Positions 1 through 4,933 of a stretch of 7,785 nt of DNA are shown here, one piece after another. The notes under the pieces are model-generated. The model did no database searches. It was not told where the DNA came from and saw only the letters and a program-made list of their open reading frames with translations. This DNA is from a bacterium (lineage in GTDB: Bacteria > JAMCPX01): assembly GCA_021800575.1 (NCBI GenBank), contig JAJYYW010000051.1:1-7785 (forward strand). Reading direction: 5' to 3'. Made by a program: the position numbers and the translations under genes. Numbering within the stretch: position 1 is the first letter of the stretch; each line of letters opens with the position of its first letter.

Positions 1-49
1 CACGCTGGTGTGCCGGGCTAACGGCATATGATCTTCCTCATACACAGTT

Positions 50-1336
50 GTGCGGGGCATGCATACTATAGTCTCTATGCAGCTGGCGACGGACAAATCT
101 CCAAAACTGACGGTGCCCTTCAGGTACCTGTTCACCGGGATCGGCATGCTCATCCTTGCGGCCGCGGGCAGTATCATTGAAGCCCGCGCGCTGGCGCTGC
201 CGTACTTCGGGTCCCCGGTGCTCCTGACCCTGACCCACCTCGTCACCCTCGGGTGGATCACCATGACCATCATGGGTGCAATGTTCCAGCTCGTGCCGGT
301 CATAACAGAGCAGTCACTGTTCAGCGAGAGAATGGCACGGTTCATCTTTTATGTTTACCTCGCCGGGGTCGTCTGGCTCGTCTCTGCGTTCGCGATCAAT
401 GCGCCTCCCGGGCCCGGAGCCGGCCTGGTGAGCAGTGCTGTCCTGCTGTTTCTCGCCGATAGTGCGCTGACCATGCGTGGTATGAAGAAGCCGGACCTCG
501 CGGTCTGGTACGTTGTTGCAGCCATGGCTTTCCTGTTCGTGACCCTCATGACCGGTTCGCTCGCTGCAGCCGGGCTGCACCGTATTGTCGTGGACAACCC
601 CCTGGCCCTGCTGTACCTGCACATCGCCGGCGCGGGCATCGGATGGGTCTGCTTTATCATTATCGGGTTTTCCTTCCGGCTTATTCCCATGTTCATCCTG
701 TCCCACGGGTACGACGAGTCGTACGGCTGGACGTCCCTGGTGCTGCTCACAGCGGGATTGCTCATGCTGATGCTGAACTTTGTGCTCCGCCTGGTTATCC
801 CGGGGATCAGCGGTATCTACTGGCTCGGGCTCGCGGGCGGCGGTGTCATACTTGCCGGTATCATCAGCTATCTGGTGCAGATGCGGGTGATCTTCTCGCA
901 AAGAGCGCGCCGGCAGATCGAGCCTGCGATCTGGTTCGCCCTCTGTGCGACCGGGTACCTGCTCCTGGCGGGGTTAACCGGCGTGTGGATGCTGGCGTTC
1001 CGGCATTCATTCCGCGTGGAGGTCGTGTACGTCGTCTTCGGTCTGCTCGGATTTGCGGGTATGTACATCATCGGCATGATGCACAAAATCGTGCCGTTTC
1101 TGCAGTGGTACAACAAGTACAGCTCGAAGATAGGGCTCGAAAAGGTGCCCATGACCAAAGACATGATCAGCGAGCGGCTCACCTGGATACAATTGTTTGT
1201 CTTCAATGGAACGATCCTGCTCATGGTGGCGGGTATTCTGAAACAATCGACGACCATCATCCGGACATCCGGTATCCTCCTGCTGGCGGGCGCGCTCATG
1301 TTTTTATGGAATATTGGCAATGTCGTACAGAAGTAA
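50..1336 (+). CDS. 12-TM heme-copper oxidase subunit I-like membrane protein (degenerate ligand set)
   Basis: Seen: a 428-residue, very hydrophobic protein with about twelve membrane segments (roughly 25-47, 60-87, 97-117, 124-142, 150-175, 186-213, 226-249, 254-280, 292-316, 323-350, 376-397, 403-424). A pattern G-[WF]-x6-G-x4-[LI]-[VI]-P recurs at 68-83, 198-213 and 334-349, so the protein is three four-helix units. Family knowledge: heme-copper oxidase subunit I has 12 TM in pseudo-threefold arrangement, with heme/CuB histidines on TM2, TM6, TM7 and TM10. Here His63 (TM2) and His191 (TM6) are kept, TM7 has no His, and Tyr327/Val329 stand where TM10 ligands are expected; His345 lies further along TM10. 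Inference: a sensor, heme carrier or NO-related relative rather than an oxidase. NnrS is the other 12-TM possibility. The start is unsure: GTG 50, ATG 59 and ATG 77 are all in frame and none has a clear Shine-Dalgarno; 50 is the outer limit. It heads a three-gene operon. Confidence 0.75.
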   Translation: MRGMHTIVSMQLATDKSPKLTVPFRYLFTGIGMLILAAAGSIIEARALALPYFGSPVLLTLTHLVTLGWITMTIMGAMFQLVPVITEQSLFSERMARFIFYVYLAGVVWLVSAFAINAPPGPGAGLVSSAVLLFLADSALTMRGMKKPDLAVWYVVAAMAFLFVTLMTGSLAAAGLHRIVVDNPLALLYLHIAGAGIGWVCFIIIGFSFRLIPMFILSHGYDESYGWTSLVLLTAGLLMLMLNFVLRLVIPGISGIYWLGLAGGGVILAGIISYLVQMRVIFSQRARRQIEPAIWFALCATGYLLLAGLTGVWMLAFRHSFRVEVVYVVFGLLGFAGMYIIGMMHKIVPFLQWYNKYSSKIGLEKVPMTKDMISERLTWIQLFVFNGTILLMVAGILKQSTTIIRTSGILLLAGALMFLWNIGNVVQK

Positions 1337-1345
1337 GGAGGATGT

Positions 1346-1648
1346 ATGGTGACGCAGGAAGCTGTGCTGAAAGCACTGGAGGCAGTGATTGACCCGGAAC
1401 TCGGACTCAACATCGTTGAGCTGGGGCTTATCTACGGGGTCACGGTGAATGACCAGAACGAGGTCTTTGTGACCATGACCCTGTCCGCCCGCGGGTGCCC
1501 TTTGCACGCAAGCATGACGAACGGTGTCGAGAATGTGATCAAGAGGATGGATGGTGTCAACGGTGTAAGGGTCGATGTCGTGTGGGACCCGCCGTGGACC
1601 CCGGACCGGATAGCACCGGAAACAAAAAAGCGCATGGGGTTCAGATGA
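1346..1648 (+). CDS. DUF59/MIP18-family metal-sulfur cluster assembly protein (PaaD/SufT-like)
   Basis: Seen: 100 residues, the normal length of a stand-alone DUF59 protein. The hallmarks are DPELGLNIVELGLIYGV at 16-32, a single cysteine in the ARGCPLH segment (Cys51) and the C-terminal WDPPWTPDRI at 80-89. Family knowledge: DUF59 proteins (SufT, PaaD, the MIP18/CIA2 group) help mature Fe-S proteins, and the conserved Asp and Cys are important for that role. The AAGGAGG Shine-Dalgarno at 1335-1341 overlaps the stop codon of the upstream membrane-protein gene and sits 4 nt before ATG 1346 (GTG 1349 is a possible second start). The 3' end overlaps the next gene as ATGA. Inference: a cytosolic accessory factor for the operon, either loading a cluster onto a partner or repairing damaged Fe-S centres. 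Family assignment is secure; the client is unknown. Confidence 0.92.
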   Translation: MVTQEAVLKALEAVIDPELGLNIVELGLIYGVTVNDQNEVFVTMTLSARGCPLHASMTNGVENVIKRMDGVNGVRVDVVWDPPWTPDRIAPETKKRMGFR

Positions 1649-2451
1649 AGATAACACCCCAGACAAAGATTGCGGACCTGATCGTACAGCACCCGGAGCT
1701 CGTCGAGGTACTCGTGTCGTACAACACACGCTTCGGGCTCTTGAAAAATCCGATCATGCGGAAGACCTTCGCACGCCTGGCAACGGTGCGGCACGCGGCA
1801 AAGACCGCGGGCGTCAACCTGGGCGAGCTCATCGCACTGCTGAACAACGCCCTTGGAGAGGCCGCCCCGGATACGGTCATGGTGGATCCGCCCGGCGGTG
1901 AGAGTACCCCCTGCGTACCCGTCAGGGACCTTATAGAACAGCACCGCATCCGGACCTCGACGCTTGATGTGCGCGACATCATGAGAACCGGCGGCGAGCC
2001 CTTCCCGGTCATCATGAAGGCCGCCGCGAAGGTCCCGCCGGGAGAAGCGCTGATCCTCGAAACCCTGTTTGAGCCCGCCCCGCTGTATGATGTGCTGGCA
2101 AAAAAGGGATTCGAGCACCAGGCGCAACCCCTGGCAGATGATCATTTCAGGGTATGGTTTTACCGGACGGCGGTCACGGATACCCGTCACCAAGATCCGG
2201 ACAGCCGTGAGCGAATCCGGGAACAGGGCGATACCGTGGAGCTCGACGTCAGGGGGCTTGAGCCGCCTGGCCCCATGGCCATGATCCTCGGCACCCTGGC
2301 AAAGATGGACCCCGCAAAGACCCTCGTGGTACACCACGAGCGCGTCCCGATGTTTTTCTATGCAAAGCTCGAAGAAAAAGGATATATCTGCGAAACCCGC
2401 GAGCTCGACCCGCACCGCGTCGAGCTCATCATCCGCCACACAACACCCTGA
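1645..2451 (+). CDS. DUF1858 protein with two tandem DUF2249 domains
   Basis: Seen: 268 residues in three parts. Residues 1-70 look like DUF1858 (start MKITPQTKIADLI, then HPELVEVLVSY). About 106-174 (STLDVRDIM...FRVWFYR) and 198-265 (VELDVRGLEPPGP...VELIIRH) are two copies of a DUF2249-like alpha/beta domain; each begins with [LV]-x-L-DVR or TLDVR, passes through a P-[LM]-[YF] segment before a helix with K-G-[FY], and ends in a hydrophobic strand. The linker at 75-100 carries Cys90; Cys249 is in the second repeat. The cysteine pair often seen in DUF1858 is replaced by FGLLKNP. The start at 1645 is set by ATGA overlap with the DUF59 stop and a GGGG stretch at 1636-1639. Family knowledge: these domains are related to the SirA/TusA fold and occur near NO-stress and hemerythrin genes. 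Inference: a soluble partner of the DUF59 and membrane proteins. Biochemical role not known. Confidence 0.85.
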   Translation: MKITPQTKIADLIVQHPELVEVLVSYNTRFGLLKNPIMRKTFARLATVRHAAKTAGVNLGELIALLNNALGEAAPDTVMVDPPGGESTPCVPVRDLIEQHRIRTSTLDVRDIMRTGGEPFPVIMKAAAKVPPGEALILETLFEPAPLYDVLAKKGFEHQAQPLADDHFRVWFYRTAVTDTRHQDPDSRERIREQGDTVELDVRGLEPPGPMAMILGTLAKMDPAKTLVVHHERVPMFFYAKLEEKGYICETRELDPHRVELIIRHTTP

Positions 2452-2526
2452 CCGGCGCAGGCCTCCCGGACCCTGATGCCGCGGCCCGCACACAAACGAT
2501 CCGGCGCTTGTTGTCTGCAAAAAACA

Positions 2527-2555
2527 TTGACGCTGTGCATCGTCTGTTCTAAACA
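2527..2555 (+). promoter_or_regulatory. candidate sigma70-type promoter for the thioesterase gene
   Basis: TTGACG (2527-2532, five of six to the -35 consensus) is followed after 17 bp by TAAACA (2550-2555, only three of six to the -10 consensus). Expected transcription start is about 2561-2563, giving a leader of about 20 nt. The rest of the 131-bp spacer (2452-2582) shows no gene. A CCGGCGC heptamer occurs twice (2452-2458, 2501-2507), and no GC hairpin with a T-tract ends the upstream operon. Confidence 0.4.
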
Positions 2556-2563
2556 ATACCTAC

Positions 2564-2576
2564 TCCTTCAGAAGGA
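2564..2576 (+). repeat. small inverted repeat covering the Shine-Dalgarno of the thioesterase gene
   Basis: TCCTTC (2564-2569) and GAAGGA (2571-2576) are perfect reverse complements with one base between them. As RNA this could fold as a 5-bp stem with a 3-nt CAG loop that pairs the ribosome-binding site GAAGGA, located 6 nt before ATG 2583. The stem is short, so an effect on translation is only a possibility. Confidence 0.35.
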
Positions 2577-2582
2577 AACCAC

Positions 2583-3341
2583 ATGAAGCCTGTTTGGGAA
2601 GAACATTTTGTCGTTCGATCGTATGATGTCGATCCGGAATGGAAGCTGCGGCTGCCGGCCCTGTTCAGGTACATGCAGGAGGCCGCTGTCAACCATTCGT
2701 ACGACCTCGGGGCCGGATATCACGACCTTGAGAAGCAAGGTCTGTTCTGGGTACTCTCGAGGATCAAGCTCAGGATCGAACGGATGCCCTCATGGAAGGA
2801 GACGATCACCGTCAGGACATGGCCCAAGGGTAAAGACCGTCTGTTCGCGCTGAGGGATTTCGTGGTGTTGGACCAGGACAACCGCGTGCTCATTTCCGTA
2901 ACATCGCTGTGGATCCTGATGAGCAGGGCAAACCACCGGCCCCAGCGCATACAGTCCCTGCCCGTTCCCCTGCCGGAAAATCCTGGGATCAGCGCCTTTG
3001 AGGAACACCTCGGCAAGATACTGCCGATCGGACAGCCGCAGATCAGCCATACACGGGATGTCATGAGCACCGATCTCGACGTCAACCGGCACGTCAACAA
3101 TGCGCGGTACGTTGCGTGGATCATGGATTGCTTCGATCCCTTCAGGGGGGCATTGAACGCGATAAAAACGATACAGGTGAATTACGTGGACGAGGCTGCG
3201 TATAAAGACCGCGTGATCATGAATACCGCGGAACAGGCATCGCCCCGTGTCCACTATATCGAGGGCCTCCATGCGGACACACAATCGCCGGTGGTCCAGG
3301 CCCTGATAGCGTGGGCAGAGCCCCTGCCGGGCTCCGCGTGA
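2583..3341 (+). CDS. acyl-ACP thioesterase (FatA/FatB-type double hotdog)
   Basis: Role: cytosolic hydrolysis of acyl-ACP to free fatty acid and ACP, ending or diverting fatty-acid synthesis. Seen: 252 residues, the usual bacterial length. The first hotdog spans about 1-130, with RYMQEAAVNHS (29-39, start of the hot-dog helix), GLFWVLSRIKLRI (53-65) and the strand ITVRTWPKG (75-83); the second spans about 150-250. The catalytic segment TDLDVNRHVNNARY holds Asp166, Asn168 and His170, and YVDE holds Glu204, matching the Asp-Asn-His-Glu set known from plant FatB enzymes. The Shine-Dalgarno GAAGGA is 6 nt before the ATG, supporting this start. It is separated by 131 bp from the upstream operon and by 51 bp from the exporter downstream, so it may form its own unit or lead the exporter transcript. 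4-hydroxybenzoyl-CoA-type thioesterases share the fold but are about half this length. Chain-length preference cannot be read here. Confidence 0.93.
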   Translation: MKPVWEEHFVVRSYDVDPEWKLRLPALFRYMQEAAVNHSYDLGAGYHDLEKQGLFWVLSRIKLRIERMPSWKETITVRTWPKGKDRLFALRDFVVLDQDNRVLISVTSLWILMSRANHRPQRIQSLPVPLPENPGISAFEEHLGKILPIGQPQISHTRDVMSTDLDVNRHVNNARYVAWIMDCFDPFRGALNAIKTIQVNYVDEAAYKDRVIMNTAEQASPRVHYIEGLHADTQSPVVQALIAWAEPLPGSA

Positions 3342-3356
3342 CATGCGCCGGAGTCC

Positions 3357-3387
3357 TTGACTTTGCCGCCGATACCTTCAATATAGT
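3357..3387 (+). promoter_or_regulatory. candidate promoter directly before the ABC permease
   Basis: TTGACT (3357-3362, five of six) and TATAGT (3382-3387, five of six) are 19 bp apart, slightly longer than ideal. The -10 ends only 5 bp before the permease ATG at 3393, so a transcript from it would have almost no leader. The short spacer 3342-3392 contains no recognisable Shine-Dalgarno, which fits a leaderless message, or else the gene is read from the thioesterase transcript. Confidence 0.35.
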
Positions 3388-3392
3388 CGTGT

Positions 3393-4178
3393 ATGAACAG
3401 GATAGCCGGACACTTTAAAGAATTGTACAGATACCGGACGCTGATCAATGCACTGGTGGTGCGTGGCCTGAAGGCCCGGTACCGCGGCTCGGTCCTCGGT
3501 TTTTTCTGGACCTTCATCAACCCGTTTTTGCTGATGCTGGTGTACGTATTCGTTTTCAAGGTGCTCATGAACAACGGTATAAAAAATTACTCGGTGTTCC
3601 TGTTTGCCGGGCTGCTGCCGTGGACATGGTTTTCGACCGCACTCACGGACGGCGTGAACTCCATTGTGAGCGGTTCCAACCTGATCACCAAGGTGCTCTT
3701 CCCGCCGCAGGTCCTGCCCACGGTGTCCGTCCTCGTGAACATGATGAACTATATTTTCAGCCTCCCACTCCTGTTTCTGTTCATGATCATACTCCACATG
3801 AAGATCGGCCTCCCGGTCCTCGCCATTATTCCGGTGATCATCGTGCAGATGATCATGACCCAGGGGTTTGTCCTCATCGCAGCCTCGGTCAACGTCTACT
3901 TCCGCGATCTGCAGCAGATCGTGAGCAACTTCCTGCTGCTCGGGTTTTTCGTCACACCCATCATCTATCAGCTTTCCCAGGTCCCGCACCGGTATATGTT
4001 CATCCTGTACCTCAACCCCCTGACCGTGCTCATCCGGTCGTACCAGTGGATATTCTACAGTAACACCGAGCCGGACTGGCTGCACCTGCTGGTCATGTCC
4101 GGGGTGTCGCTGGGCGTCCTGCTGATCGGTGTCTATATCTTCGAAAAACTGAAAGAAGCATTCCCGGAGTTCATATGA
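3393..4178 (+). CDS. ABC-2 type polysaccharide/polyol-phosphate export permease (Wzm/TagG-like)
   Basis: Role: inner-membrane channel half of an ABC exporter that moves a lipid-linked glycan from cytosol to periplasm. Seen: 261 residues with about six membrane segments (about 35-57, 65-88, 107-135, 140-165, 176-193, 232-251). Family marks are an amphipathic N-terminus, LKARYRGSVLGFFWTFINP (26-44), the NVYFRDLQQIV coupling-helix region (167-177) and YLNPL (206-210) before the last segments, with a charged EKLKE tail. Length is normal for Wzm/KpsM/TagG. The ATG has no Shine-Dalgarno; initiation may be leaderless or coupled. Its stop overlaps the ATPase start as ATGA (4175-4178), so the two are translated together. 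No glycosyltransferase lies in the window, so the substrate (O-antigen, capsule or other glycan) is not shown. Confidence 0.93.
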   Translation: MNRIAGHFKELYRYRTLINALVVRGLKARYRGSVLGFFWTFINPFLLMLVYVFVFKVLMNNGIKNYSVFLFAGLLPWTWFSTALTDGVNSIVSGSNLITKVLFPPQVLPTVSVLVNMMNYIFSLPLLFLFMIILHMKIGLPVLAIIPVIIVQMIMTQGFVLIAASVNVYFRDLQQIVSNFLLLGFFVTPIIYQLSQVPHRYMFILYLNPLTVLIRSYQWIFYSNTEPDWLHLLVMSGVSLGVLLIGVYIFEKLKEAFPEFI

Positions 4179-4930
4179 ACGAGGCGGTTATCCTCGAGCA
4201 CGTGGAAAAACATTTCAAAAAATACGTGCTGAAGAAAAACTATTCCAGTTTCAAGGAGCGTCTGGCACACTTCAATTGGTTCGAGAAGAACCCCAACAAA
4301 CAGCACCTCGAGGTCCTGAACGACATCAACCTGTCCATCAGCAAGTCCACGGTGTTCGGCATGATCGGGAACAACGGCTCGGGCAAGAGTACGCTGCTCA
4401 AGCTTATTGCGGGCATCTACAAGCCGGACCGGGGAAGGGTGGTCGTGAACGGGAGGGTCTCGACCCTGATCGAGGTCGGCGCCGGCTTTCATCCGGAATT
4501 CACGGGCAGGGAGAACGTGTTCATCAACGGCATAATCCTCGGGCTTCCGAAAAAAGAGATCAAGAGGAGGTTCGACGAGATCGTCGCCTTCGCAGATCTC
4601 GAGGAGTTTATCGATGCGCCGGTCAGGACCTACTCGACGGGCATGTACATGCGCCTGGGGTTTTCCGTCGCCGTCAACGTTGATCCGGACATCCTGCTGA
4701 TCGACGAGGTGCTCGCGGTCGGTGACGAATCGTTTCAGAAAAAGTGCGTCGACAAGATCATGGATTTCAAGGCACGGGGCAAAACCATGATCATCGTTTC
4801 GCACAGCATGAGCATGATCAGGAACCTGTGCGACGACGCGGTGCTGGTCAGGAACGGCGCCCTGTTCCGGGGCACGAGCATCGGCGACACCATCGCCGCG
4901 TACCAGTCCGGCGGCACCCCCCTCCCGTAA
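4175..4930 (+). CDS. ABC transporter ATP-binding protein, short Wzt/TagH-type
   Basis: Role: cytosolic ATPase that powers the permease encoded just upstream. Seen: 251 residues with Walker A GNNGSGKST (65-73), the Wzt-typical EVGAGFHPEFTGREN (100-114), signature YSTGM (153-157), Walker B ILLIDE (173-178) followed by AVGDESFQKKC, and the H-loop His210 in VSHSMSMI. The roughly 25-residue stretch before the first strand, FKKYVLKKNYSSFKERL, is also typical of this subfamily. The start is set by ATGA overlap plus GGAG at 4166-4169. Family knowledge: O-antigen Wzt proteins that recognise a capped glycan carry an extra C-terminal beta-sandwich domain and run to about 400 residues or more; this one stops right after the nucleotide-binding domain, so recognition of a cap through this subunit is unlikely. 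The stop lies 3 bp from the convergent lipoprotein stop, with no terminator between. Confidence 0.95.
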   Translation: MNEAVILEHVEKHFKKYVLKKNYSSFKERLAHFNWFEKNPNKQHLEVLNDINLSISKSTVFGMIGNNGSGKSTLLKLIAGIYKPDRGRVVVNGRVSTLIEVGAGFHPEFTGRENVFINGIILGLPKKEIKRRFDEIVAFADLEEFIDAPVRTYSTGMYMRLGFSVAVNVDPDILLIDEVLAVGDESFQKKCVDKIMDFKARGKTMIIVSHSMSMIRNLCDDAVLVRNGALFRGTSIGDTIAAYQSGGTPLP

Positions 4931-4933
4931 CCC

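Noticed and set aside
643..1392. 249-codon plus-strand frame inside the membrane protein gene
   Set aside because: Shadow frame: composition dominated by Arg and Ala with no membrane segments, while the other frame shows a regular 12-TM pattern with repeated motifs.
1495..1644. Upstream extension of the DUF1858/DUF2249 gene to 1495
   Set aside because: The added residues are an out-of-frame reading of the DUF59 gene. DUF1858 begins exactly at ATG 1645, with the ATGA overlap.
1432..2556. 374-codon minus-strand open frame across the DUF59 and DUF2249 genes
   Set aside because: No recognisable domain, biased composition, and it opposes two well-supported coupled genes.
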